Position numbers and translations under genes: made by a program | The notes under the pieces: model-generated | Databases searched by the model: none | The model's input: only the letters and a program-made list of their open reading frames with translations | Told to the model about the DNA's origin: nothing | Shown here: in pieces, positions 1 through 5,976 of the stretch | How positions within the stretch are numbered: position 1 is the stretch's first letter | Layout: every line of letters begins with the position of its first letter | Assembly (NCBI GenBank): GCA_005877365.1 | Contig: VBPP01000131.1 | Span: 1,261-8,880 of the forward strand | Length of the DNA: 7,620 nucleotides | Source of the DNA: Nitrososphaerota archaeon | Lineage (GTDB): Archaea > Thermoproteota > Nitrososphaeria > Nitrososphaerales > Gagatemarchaeaceae | Direction: 5' to 3'

Positions 1-818
1 ACTCCGGGGACGCTCGTCTCCGTCGTCCCGTTCCTCGTGACGACATACCCCCTCTGGTCAAGCTCGACCTCCCCCACAAAGACCTTGGTATTCGGCTCGT
101 AACCAATCGAGACGAAGAGGCCATCAACCTTGAGCAGACTCTCCTTTCCCGTCTTGACATTCCTTATCTTCACCCCCTCGACCCTGCTCGAGCCGAGGAC
201 CTCCTCGACGACTGAGTCCCAGATGAAGCTGATCTTCGGGTTCGAGAAAGCGGCCTTCTGCAGAGCCTTGCTCGCGCGGAGCTTATCCCGCCTGTGTATG
301 ACCCGGACGCTGGTGGCGAACTTCGTCAGGAAGGTCGCCTCCTCCATCGCCGTGTCCCCTCCACCGACGACCGCGACCCTCTTCCCCCTGAAGAAGAAAC
401 CGTCGCAGACGGCACAGTTGGAGACACCCTTCCCCATCAGCCTCATTTCCGAGTCGAGGTTCAGGCGCTTCGGGTCGGCCCCCGTCGCGATCACGACAGA
501 GAGCGTCTCGACGGTCTGGCTCGGGGTGGTCACCTCGAATGGGTAGCGCTTGAAGTTGACCCTCACGACGTCGTCCTGCACCAACTTTGCGCCCACCCTC
601 TCCGCCTGCGCCTTCATACGCTCCATCAGCTCAGGTCCGAGAATCGGCTCCGGGAAGCCCGGAAAGTTCTCGACGTCGCTCGTGATCATGAGTTGCCCAC
701 CGTACTTCGTCCCCATGAAGAGGAGCGGCTCCAAGTCGGCTCTTGCACCATACACGGCAGCGGTCAGCCCGGCGGGGCCAGATCCGATGATGACTAGTTT
801 GTTGACGCCGTCTTTCAT
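1..818 (-). CDS. trxB: Thioredoxin reductase, FAD/NAD(P)H-dependent (3' end outside window)
   Basis: Cytosolic flavoprotein that passes electrons from NAD(P)H through FAD and a redox-active disulfide to thioredoxin or a glutaredoxin-like partner. My translation of the minus strand from ATG at 818 gives 272 codons before the edge. Visible motifs in order: FAD-binding GSGPAG (residues 12-17), the GGQL segment (40-43), ATGA (111-114), the active-site CAVC followed by DG (Cys135, Cys138), the second Rossmann motif GGGDTA (152-157), and HRRDKLRAS (175-183), whose arginines usually contact the NADPH 2'-phosphate. The window ends just after TSVPG, immediately before the expected AAGD FAD motif, so roughly 45-55 residues are missing. 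The ATG is the only good start: the Rossmann strand begins 7 residues later, and a TATA-like box lies at the right distance. The gene follows the ribophorin-like gene on the same strand after an 84-bp gap, with its own promoter. Low-Mr TrxB is clear; a ferredoxin-dependent variant is unlikely because the NADPH motifs are intact. Confidence 0.95.
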   Translation of the reverse strand, partial: MKDGVNKLVIIGSGPAGLTAAVYGARADLEPLLFMGTKYGGQLMITSDVENFPGFPEPILGPELMERMKAQAERVGAKLVQDDVVRVNFKRYPFEVTTPSQTVETLSVVIATGADPKRLNLDSEMRLMGKGVSNCAVCDGFFFRGKRVAVVGGGDTAMEEATFLTKFATSVRVIHRRDKLRASKALQKAAFSNPKISFIWDSVVEEVLGSSRVEGVKIRNVKTGKESLLKVDGLFVSIGYEPNTKVFVGEVELDQRGYVVTRNGTTETSVPG

Positions 819-840
819 GACAATCTGACGCTTTTCAGGC

Positions 841-854
841 TGATAAGTTTTACC
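841..854 (-). promoter_or_regulatory. Putative TATA box of trxB
   Basis: Read on the minus strand this is GGTAAAACTTATCA, the only AT-rich patch in the 84-bp spacer. Its centre (about 847) lies about 29 nt upstream of the ATG at 818. Archaeal transcription usually starts 25-27 nt after the TATA centre, so the transcript would begin near 821, giving a leaderless or nearly leaderless mRNA. No Shine-Dalgarno sequence is seen before the ATG, which agrees with this. Position-based inference only. Confidence 0.5.
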
Positions 855-902
855 GGACCAGGCGAGGAAGCCCACCGCTTGAGGCGAGGTCGCGGGAGGA
901 AG

Positions 903-2579
903 TCACAGCATCTTCGCCTCTCGCTGGGTGAGGTTCAACTGGTCGGAGAGCCGGTTCAGGGCCCCCTCCAGCCTCTTCCTGTAGCTGGGGAGTAGCTTCT
1001 CGAATGTCTCCTGCCTCATTCGCCTCGTGTAGTACTGCTCGTAGAGGTTCAAGATGTCTCTCGTCGCCCTATCCACCTCCCTCTCCACGTCGTGGATGCG
1101 AGTCAATTGCTCGGAGAACCGCTGAGCTGTCGATCTCTGCTTCGCGTCGTTCAACCTCTGCAGCGCCCTTGACCTGAACGTGTCCACTCGGCTCCTGAGA
1201 TCGACGAAGTAGGCCTTGTTCAGGTTGTTGGGGTCCTCCTTCGGAACTTCCCGCAGCATCGTGTTCACGAGGTCCACCTTCTCCTCGAAGGCTTTGATCA
1301 TGGCTGGGATGTCCCCGGTGATGCGTCCTCCCTCCTTCTCCTCCCCTTCCGCCTCCTCCCCCTCCTGCCTCTCTACGGAGATGAAGAATGCGACGAGCGC
1401 CGCAACAAATATCACCGAGGCCGCTGGGATCGCCCTATCGGAGGCCCACCCCAGGGTGAGGCTGTAGGCGAAGGTCTGCTCCCCAGACGTGATGGGCGTC
1501 GCGTTCTGAACAACCCTCGACTGCGCTTGGGTCGCTCTGAGACCGTTGGGGAGGGACATGGAGAGCGTGAAGGTGTCGACCGGGGCCACGATGGGTGGCG
1601 TCAGAGGAAGGTCAACCCGGACGCTCCCCCCCGAGACTGTGTAGAACTTCGCAGGCAGGGCGTAGGCAACCGTCAGGGTGAAGTTTCTACCCGACGGGAT
1701 CGCGACGAAGGGGCTCCTCGTCAGTTCAATCAGGCCGTTCGAGAGGGCCAGAGAAGTCGGATTCAGCAGCGGGGGAGACATCGAGGGGATGATCGTAACC
1801 CTAGTGGAACTGTTCAGCGTCGCAAGATGGAGCGAACCGAGGTCGGAGCTCCCTGTGTTCTTGAGTGTGATCGAGTCCTGCACCTGCGGTGAGCCGTTCG
1901 GAGCCGCCGTCACAGTCCTGCTCGCGCTGTACACGTGTATCGGATGGAAGTCCATGCTCGTGCTCGATTGCAGTGTTCCGAGAAGGGCGTGGGCGTTAGC
2001 GGGACTGAAGCCGGTGAAGGTTCTCTTGTAGGTCGTCCCGCTGCCCGAACTCTGGTTGGAGGTCCAACCCTGTGGGAGGGGCGAGATGAGGGTAGAGGGC
2101 GGCATCCGGATCAGCGCGTTGAAGGTGTTCACCTGTAGGTTCAGCGACGGGTACTCGAGGACGATTATGCCCGTGCTGGAGTTGGTCGTAACCGAGATAT
2201 CCCTAATCACGGCCTTCAGCGAGAAACTGCTCACGGCCTTCGGTTGAAGGGTGTTCTGAGAGCTGATGCTGAAAAGAAGCCCCGTGGAATTCGTCGTGGT
2301 GGTGAGGCTGTACCCCTCTCCGACGAGCGTGTAATTCCCGACGAGCCGTGAAGAGATGTTTTGGGGGACTCCCAACTGCAGCGTCGGTACCTGGACTGGG
2401 GATGACCCGCTATTGTTGTACTTGACGGTCTCGTTCATCACGGCATAGCCGTACCTGTTCACTATGTACTGGTTTGTCACAGTGACGACGGGTTCTCCCT
2501 GGGACTGCGCACCAGCCCCGTACGGGAGCGCGACAAGCACCAGAATCAAGATCGCCGCCGGCAAAAAAGCTCTCCTCAT
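903..2579 (-). CDS. Ribophorin I (OST1)-like secreted/membrane glycoprotein
   Basis: A 558-residue type I membrane protein. Visible parts: a signal peptide (1-24, MRRAFL then a hydrophobic core, cleavage after AGA); an extracellular region of about 360 residues rich in Ser, Thr, Asn and beta-strand patterns, seemingly two tandem related domains (about 30-205 and 208-378); one membrane helix (384-401); an acidic linker rich in Glu and Gly (404-418); and a helical cytoplasmic tail (about 424-548). Order and length resemble eukaryotic ribophorin I (about 607 residues), a non-catalytic subunit of oligosaccharyltransferase. Two stretches match human RPN1 as I remember it: YALPAKFY (306-313) against YNLPSYEY, and VDTFTLSMSLPNG (334-346) against IDSLTVKIILPEG. 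Eleven extracellular NxS/T sequons are present. The reading frame stays open upstream to 2867, but that part lies antisense to gcvPA; the start at 2579 is chosen because it begins the signal peptide and has a TATA-like box about 31 nt upstream. Alternative: an unrelated archaeal surface protein with a coiled-coil tail. The gene itself is certain; the family is probable. Confidence 0.75.
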   Translation of the reverse strand: MRRAFLPAAILILVLVALPYGAGAQSQGEPVVTVTNQYIVNRYGYAVMNETVKYNNSGSSPVQVPTLQLGVPQNISSRLVGNYTLVGEGYSLTTTTNSTGLLFSISSQNTLQPKAVSSFSLKAVIRDISVTTNSSTGIIVLEYPSLNLQVNTFNALIRMPPSTLISPLPQGWTSNQSSGSGTTYKRTFTGFSPANAHALLGTLQSSTSMDFHPIHVYSASRTVTAAPNGSPQVQDSITLKNTGSSDLGSLHLATLNSSTRVTIIPSMSPPLLNPTSLALSNGLIELTRSPFVAIPSGRNFTLTVAYALPAKFYTVSGGSVRVDLPLTPPIVAPVDTFTLSMSLPNGLRATQAQSRVVQNATPITSGEQTFAYSLTLGWASDRAIPAASVIFVAALVAFFISVERQEGEEAEGEEKEGGRITGDIPAMIKAFEEKVDLVNTMLREVPKEDPNNLNKAYFVDLRSRVDTFRSRALQRLNDAKQRSTAQRFSEQLTRIHDVEREVDRATRDILNLYEQYYTRRMRQETFEKLLPSYRKRLEGALNRLSDQLNLTQREAKML

Positions 2580-2603
2580 TGAATGCGCAAGAGCGGCTGC
2601 TAT

Positions 2604-2616
2604 GCTTATTTTAATC
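2604..2616. promoter_or_regulatory. Shared AT-rich core promoter between divergent genes
   Basis: GCTTATTTTAATC is the only AT-rich element in the 61-bp spacer between the ribophorin-like gene and gcvPA. On the plus strand CTTATTTTAA resembles an archaeal TATA box; on the minus strand ATTAAAATAAG does so equally well. The centre (about 2610) is 31 nt from the minus-strand ATG (2579) and 31-37 nt from the ATG cluster of gcvPA (2641-2647). Start sites predicted 25-27 nt away would be near 2584 (minus) and 2636 (plus), both giving very short leaders. Use by both genes is inference from spacing. Confidence 0.5.
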
Positions 2617-2630
2617 GTTTTGCGGCGTGC

Positions 2631-2640
2631 GAGGAGGAGG
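2631..2640 (+). promoter_or_regulatory. Shine-Dalgarno region of gcvPA
   Basis: The triplet run GAGGAGGAGG holds two overlapping GGAGG cores (2633-2637 and 2636-2640) directly abutting three consecutive ATG codons at 2641, 2644 and 2647. The core ending at 2640 has 0, 3 and 6 nt of spacing to these ATGs, and the core ending at 2637 has 3, 6 and 9. The third ATG (2647) therefore has the best spacing, the second remains possible, and the first is poorly placed unless the mRNA is leaderless. Confidence 0.55.
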
Positions 2641-2646
2641 ATGATG

Positions 2647-4047
2647 ATGAAGAAGAACGAACCGTTGACTGGGTCCCACCCGCTCTTGCCCAACCTCGAC
2701 CAGGAGATAATTGAGGAGATGCTTCTCAGGATCGGGGCGAGCTCGGTCGAGGAGCTCTTCTCAGACATACCTTCCGATATTCGTCTGAAGAGGGGGCTTC
2801 GCCTTCCTGAGGGGCAGTCGGAGTCGGTGGTAAGGAGGGACCTCCAGTCCCGACTCGCGTCGAACAAGACACCTCCGAGCTCGCTCTGTTTCCTGGGAGG
2901 CGGGGTCTGGCCGCACTACATCCCCGCCGCGGTCGAATCCGTCGTTTCGAGGCAGGAGTTCTACACGAGCTACACACCCTACCAGCCAGAGATCAGTCAG
3001 GGAATGCTCCAGGCCCTCTTCGAGTATCAGAGTCTGATGTGCGACCTCCTCAGAATGGAGGCGTGCAACAGCTCGATGTACGACTGGGCATCTGCCGCGG
3101 GGGAGGCTACCCGCATGGCTGCGAAGGTGACGGGGAGGAGGCGGTTCCTACTCTGCGGCGACATCGGGCCCACCAGGCTAGAGGTCATCAAGGCGTACGT
3201 GAGCCCCATGGACCTTGAGCTGCAAGCTCTCCCCCTCGACGGCCGGTCCGGCGCCACGGACTTCTCCGCTCTGAGTTCGCGAATAACCTCCGAGGTGGCG
3301 GGAGTCTACGTCGAGAACCCGAACTACTTCGGCGTTCTTGAGGAGGGGCTGCTCGACCTCTCTACCCTGCTGCACGAGAGGGGCGGACTTCTCGTGGTGG
3401 GGGTAGACCCCCTCTCGCTCTCGATCGTCAAGCCTCCAGGGGAGTACGGAGCAGACATCGTTGTGGGGGAGGGGCAGCCACTCGGGATTCCCATGAACTA
3501 CGGCGGCCCCCATCTGGGAATCTTCGCGGTGAGGGACCTCAGGCTCGCCCGGAGCATGCCCGGCAGGCTGATAGGGATGACGACCGAGAAAGACTCTGAG
3601 CAGAAGGCCTTCTCGATGGTCCTCCAGACGAGAGAGCAGCACATCAGACGCGAGGGGGCGACCTCGAACATCTGCACCAACCAATCGCTGATGGCGGTCG
3701 CGGCGTCCTGCTACCTCGCGATGCTGGGGAAGACGGGCCTGAGACGCCTCGGGGAGGTGATAATCTCGAACTCTCACTACGCGGCGAAGCGCCTCTCGAG
3801 AGTCGACGGAGTTACCTCACCCCTCTTCAAGGGCCCCTTCTTCAAGGAGTTCGCGGTGGGCTACGAAGGGGCCCGCGCGGTCAGCGTCTACAGGAGGATG
3901 GCACGCAGGGGGGTTCTCGGTGGATACCCCCTCGACCGCGGTTTCAGGCTGGGGCGCGAGGCAGGGCTCTTCTGCGTGACAGAGGTGCACACACACGCCG
4001 ACATCGAACGCCTTGCGGCGGCACTCGAGGAGGCGGTTAAGCGCTGA
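2647..4047 (+). CDS. gcvPA: Glycine dehydrogenase (decarboxylating) subunit 1, P-protein alpha
   Basis: N-terminal half of the split P-protein of the glycine cleavage system. With GcvPB it decarboxylates glycine using PLP and transfers the aminomethyl group to lipoyl-GcvH. The product is 466 residues, full length for the family. Visible motifs, numbered from ATG 2647: FLGGGVWPHY (about 82-91), EFYTSYTPYQPEISQG (about 104-119), YDWASAAGEA (about 145-154), GGPHLG (about 287-292), RLIGMTTEKDS (about 307-317), and QTREQHIRR followed by ATSNICTNQ (about 327-346), all hallmarks of GcvPA. The catalytic lysine is in GcvPB, as expected. The frame is open further upstream, to 2464, but that part is antisense to the ribophorin-like gene and lies before the promoter; homologues begin near the LLRIGASSVEELF segment, which agrees with a start at 2641-2647. 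The Shine-Dalgarno spacing favours 2647. The stop overlaps the gcvPB start by 4 nt, so the two are one operon and probably translationally coupled to keep equal subunit amounts. Confidence 0.96.
   Translation: MKKNEPLTGSHPLLPNLDQEIIEEMLLRIGASSVEELFSDIPSDIRLKRGLRLPEGQSESVVRRDLQSRLASNKTPPSSLCFLGGGVWPHYIPAAVESVVSRQEFYTSYTPYQPEISQGMLQALFEYQSLMCDLLRMEACNSSMYDWASAAGEATRMAAKVTGRRRFLLCGDIGPTRLEVIKAYVSPMDLELQALPLDGRSGATDFSALSSRITSEVAGVYVENPNYFGVLEEGLLDLSTLLHERGGLLVVGVDPLSLSIVKPPGEYGADIVVGEGQPLGIPMNYGGPHLGIFAVRDLRLARSMPGRLIGMTTEKDSEQKAFSMVLQTREQHIRREGATSNICTNQSLMAVAASCYLAMLGKTGLRRLGEVIISNSHYAAKRLSRVDGVTSPLFKGPFFKEFAVGYEGARAVSVYRRMARRGVLGGYPLDRGFRLGREAGLFCVTEVHTHADIERLAAALEEAVKR
4027..4033 (+). promoter_or_regulatory. 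Shine-Dalgarno sequence deciding the gcvPB start
   Basis: GAGGAGG lies inside the last codons of gcvPA and ends 10 nt before the CTG at 4044. No ATG, GTG or TTG exists in the gcvPB frame between the in-frame TAA at 4038-4040 and the ATG at 4272, so this site supports initiation at the CTG that overlaps the gcvPA stop codon. Confidence 0.55.
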
Positions 4048-5531
4048 AGTTCAGGCAGGCTTTCTGGGACGAACCACTCCTGAAGGAGCTGAGCAGGAAG
4101 GGTAGGGTCGGGTACCTTCCGCCCCTTGACCCCAAGATAAAGAAGTCCGTCGGCGCTCCTTCATCCTACATCCCCCGTGAGCTCAGGCGGGAGGAGGGCG
4201 GCGACGAAAACCTGAATCTCCCCGAGGTCTCGGAGCTTCAGGTCCTGAGACACTACAATCGCCTTTCGCAGATGAACTTCTCAGTGGAGCTGGGAATGTA
4301 TCCTCTGGGGAGCTGCACGATGAAGTACAACCCGAAGGTCTCTGAGCTGATCGCCTCCTCGGACGGGATGCGGCATGCTCACCCCCTCCAGCCCGAAGAG
4401 ACCGTGCAAGGACTCCTCTCCGTCCTCCACGAGCTGGGGGAGATGCTTTCGGAGATCACGGGGATGCACCGCTTCTCCCTAAGCACCGCGGCGGGTGCCC
4501 AGGGCGAGTTTGCCGGCGTCCTCATGATTAGGAAGTATCTGAGAGAGCACCGTCTCACAAACAAGGACGAGATACTCGTCCCCGATTCGGCTCACGGGAC
4601 AAACCCGGCGAGCGCCGCGATGGGCGGGTTCAAGGTCGTCAAGGTGCCATCGGGAGAGTCGGGGCTGGTGAGTGCGAAGGCGGTGAAGGAGCTGACCTCC
4701 GAGAATACTGCGGGGATGATGTTCACGGTTCCAAACACCCTCGGCCTCTTCGAGGGGGAGGTCGTCGAGATATCGAAGGCTGTCCACGACGCCGGAGGCC
4801 TGATGTATTACGACGGGGCGAACATGAACGCCCTCCTCGGCAAGACGAGGCCCGGCGATATGGGTTTCGACATCGTTCACCTGAACCTTCACAAGACATT
4901 CGCGACGCCTCACGGCGGAGGGGAGCCCGGTGCTGGTCCGGTGGGGGCGACGAAACGGCTGGCCGAGTATCTCCCAGTCCCCGTCGTTTCGAAGGGTAGG
5001 TCCGGTTACTACCTCGATTACGACCTCGAGCAGACTGTAGGCCGTCTGAAGGGGTTCGTCGGCAACTCGGCTGTCCTCCTGCGTGCTTACGCGTACATCA
5101 GGCTCCTCGGAGCGGACGGACTCGGGAACGTGTCTTCTCTTGCCGTCCTCGCCGCGAACTACCTCTGGAGGCTCCTCGACAGCGAGGCGTACCCCGTCAC
5201 CCACGGGAGGGGTCTGAGAAGAAAGCATGAGACGGTGGTCTCAGTCCGGAGTGGCCTCCCCGGGGGAGCGATGCAGACCGCGAAAGCACTCCTCGATTAC
5301 GGGATGCATGCTCCGACCGTATACTTCCCCTTGATCGTGAGCGAGGCCCTGATGGTCGAACCGACGGAATCGGAGCCCGTCGAGTTTCTCGACGAGTACG
5401 CTTCGGCGTTGAATCGGATTTCCCGGGAGCTGAAGGAGGGGAGGCTGGGGAACGTGCCAAGAAACACGAGCGTGGGGAGGGTCGACGAGGTGAAGGCTTC
5501 ACACCCGACTACCCTGAAGGTGAGATGGTGA
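4044..5531 (+). CDS. gcvPB: Glycine dehydrogenase (decarboxylating) subunit 2, P-protein beta, CTG start
   Basis: PLP-carrying half of the glycine cleavage P-protein, partner of GcvPA. From CTG 4044 the product has 495 residues, normal for GcvPB. The N-terminal stretch KFRQAFWDEPLLKELSRKGR followed by VGYLPPLD is typical of the family, and LPEVSELQVLRHYNRLSQ (about 58-75) is conserved. Starting instead at the first ATG (4272) would remove 76 residues and end the protein in the middle of conserved sequence, so CTG is preferred. Further motifs: YPLGSCTMKYNP (86-97), SAHGTNPASA (182-191), the PLP lysine in NLHKTF (Lys284), DYGMHAPTVYFP (418-429) and MVEPTESEP (437-445). One oddity: the glycine-rich loop after the lysine reads HGGGEPGAGP, with Glu294 where the family almost always has Gly. 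The CTG overlaps the gcvPA TGA as CTGA, which suggests termination-reinitiation coupling. Function is near certain; the start is probable. Confidence 0.93.
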   Translation: MKFRQAFWDEPLLKELSRKGRVGYLPPLDPKIKKSVGAPSSYIPRELRREEGGDENLNLPEVSELQVLRHYNRLSQMNFSVELGMYPLGSCTMKYNPKVSELIASSDGMRHAHPLQPEETVQGLLSVLHELGEMLSEITGMHRFSLSTAAGAQGEFAGVLMIRKYLREHRLTNKDEILVPDSAHGTNPASAAMGGFKVVKVPSGESGLVSAKAVKELTSENTAGMMFTVPNTLGLFEGEVVEISKAVHDAGGLMYYDGANMNALLGKTRPGDMGFDIVHLNLHKTFATPHGGGEPGAGPVGATKRLAEYLPVPVVSKGRSGYYLDYDLEQTVGRLKGFVGNSAVLLRAYAYIRLLGADGLGNVSSLAVLAANYLWRLLDSEAYPVTHGRGLRRKHETVVSVRSGLPGGAMQTAKALLDYGMHAPTVYFPLIVSEALMVEPTESEPVEFLDEYASALNRISRELKEGRLGNVPRNTSVGRVDEVKASHPTTLKVRW

Positions 5532-5541
5532 CGCGTAAAAG

Positions 5542-5561
5542 GTCATATAACCTAAAGGAGG
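5542..5561 (+). promoter_or_regulatory. TATA-like box and Shine-Dalgarno ahead of the DUF59-like gene
   Basis: The 43-bp gap after gcvPB contains TCATATAACC (5543-5552), centred about 27 nt upstream of the TTG at 5575. That is the right distance for a leaderless transcript starting at or near that codon. Directly after it lies AAAGGAGG (5554-5561), a strong Shine-Dalgarno that would be present only in transcripts reading through from gcvPB; its 13-nt spacing to the TTG is rather long. The region may therefore serve two modes of expression. Inference from spacing. Confidence 0.45.
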
Positions 5562-5574
5562 CTCTCGTGACAAC

Positions 5575-5880
5575 TTGCAGGACGACCTCACGAAAAGCGT
5601 AACGGAGAAGCTGGACCAGCTCGTGGAGGAGGAGACTTCCAGAAAGTTCGGAGAGCTGAACATAATCAACGACGTATCGGTCGTGGGAGACGGCACACTC
5701 AGGATAAGGTTCTCACCGCTCTCGCCCTACAGCCCCATCGCGGTCGATACCGGAAGAGAGATCAGAAAGGCCGCCCTCGCAGTCAACGGTGTCAAACGCG
5801 TGACGGTGGAGTGCACGGGGCACATGATGGACGACCTCGTGAACAGACTGGTGAACAGGGAAGAAAAGTCACCGAAGTGA
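5575..5880 (+). CDS. Small DUF59/MIP18-like protein, possible Fe-S assembly factor
   Basis: A 101-residue soluble protein. After a charged helix (1-25) it follows the DUF59 (MIP18/PaaD/SufT) pattern: NIINDVSVVGDGTLRIRFSP (29-48), a Pro/Ser-rich turn SPLSPYSPIA (47-56), a helix with REIRKAAL, then GVKRVTVE (72-79). Members of this family help mature or insert Fe-S clusters. The family turn is usually T-S-P-x-C-P; here the cysteine position is Ser53, and the only cysteine is Cys80, so a cluster- or thiol-based role like that of the classical members is doubtful. The start must be TTG 5575: an in-frame stop lies at 5548-5550 and no other start codon occurs between. It sits 43 bp after gcvPB on the same strand, so co-transcription is possible. 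Lipoylation of GcvH requires the Fe-S enzyme lipoyl synthase, which would make a functional link sensible but unproven. The alternative is a NifU C-terminal-like fold, which has a CxxC that is absent here. Confidence 0.65.
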   Translation: MQDDLTKSVTEKLDQLVEEETSRKFGELNIINDVSVVGDGTLRIRFSPLSPYSPIAVDTGREIRKAALAVNGVKRVTVECTGHMMDDLVNRLVNREEKSPK

Positions 5881-5900
5881 AATCTTTTTCACCGTCTTCG
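5873..5900 (+). terminator. Putative terminator after the gcv/DUF59 unit
   Basis: The stop codon of the DUF59-like gene is part of an inverted repeat: GTGAAA (5877-5882) and TTTCAC (5887-5892) with a 4-nt loop, extended by CGAA (5873-5876) pairing with TTCG (5897-5900) across a bulge. A run of five T (5885-5889) lies inside. Archaeal termination depends mainly on T-runs, so this is a plausible but weak signal. Confidence 0.4.
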
Positions 5901-5919
5901 CCTTCGTGCAGTCAACATT

Positions 5920-5976
5920 TTGTAAACCATAAGTTTATTGTTTTGGTTGTAGGGGTTGTAAATCCCCTCCTTTGTA
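5920..5976 (+). repeat. Four TTGTA motifs upstream of the FtsZ-like gene
   Basis: TTGTA occurs at 5920, 5947, 5956 and 5972 within 57 bp; the middle two form a short tandem, GGTTGTA-GGGGTTGTA, with a 9-bp period. They flank and overlap the promoter candidates, so they could be operator half-sites, but a chance origin in this AT-richer spacer is possible. Confidence 0.35.

Noticed and set aside
130..828. Overlapping plus-strand open frames opposite trxB
   Set aside because: They are shadows of a complete, motif-rich TrxB frame; their sequences are low-complexity and have no promoter or ribosome site.
2464..2640. N-terminal extension of the gcvPA frame by 59 residues
   Set aside because: It is antisense to the signal-peptide region of the neighbouring gene and lies upstream of the likely transcription start; homologues begin near 2641-2647.
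2580..2646. Glycine riboswitch ahead of gcvPA
   Set aside because: The spacer is only 61 bp and the predicted leader under 15 nt, far too short for a glycine aptamer.
2580..2867. N-terminal extension of the ribophorin-like frame by 96 residues
   Set aside because: It runs antisense through the start of gcvPA and the divergent promoter, and a proper signal peptide begins at 2579.
4044..4271. Frameshift or damaged 5' end of gcvPB
   Set aside because: The conserved N-terminal sequence is intact in one frame from 4044 and gcvPA ends normally, so an unusual start codon explains the lack of ATG better than damage.
4479..5228. Long open frame (249 codons) antisense to gcvPB
   Set aside because: No recognisable motif; it is rich in Arg, Glu, Val and Pro as expected for a mirror of a GC-rich gene, and gcvPB fully explains the region.
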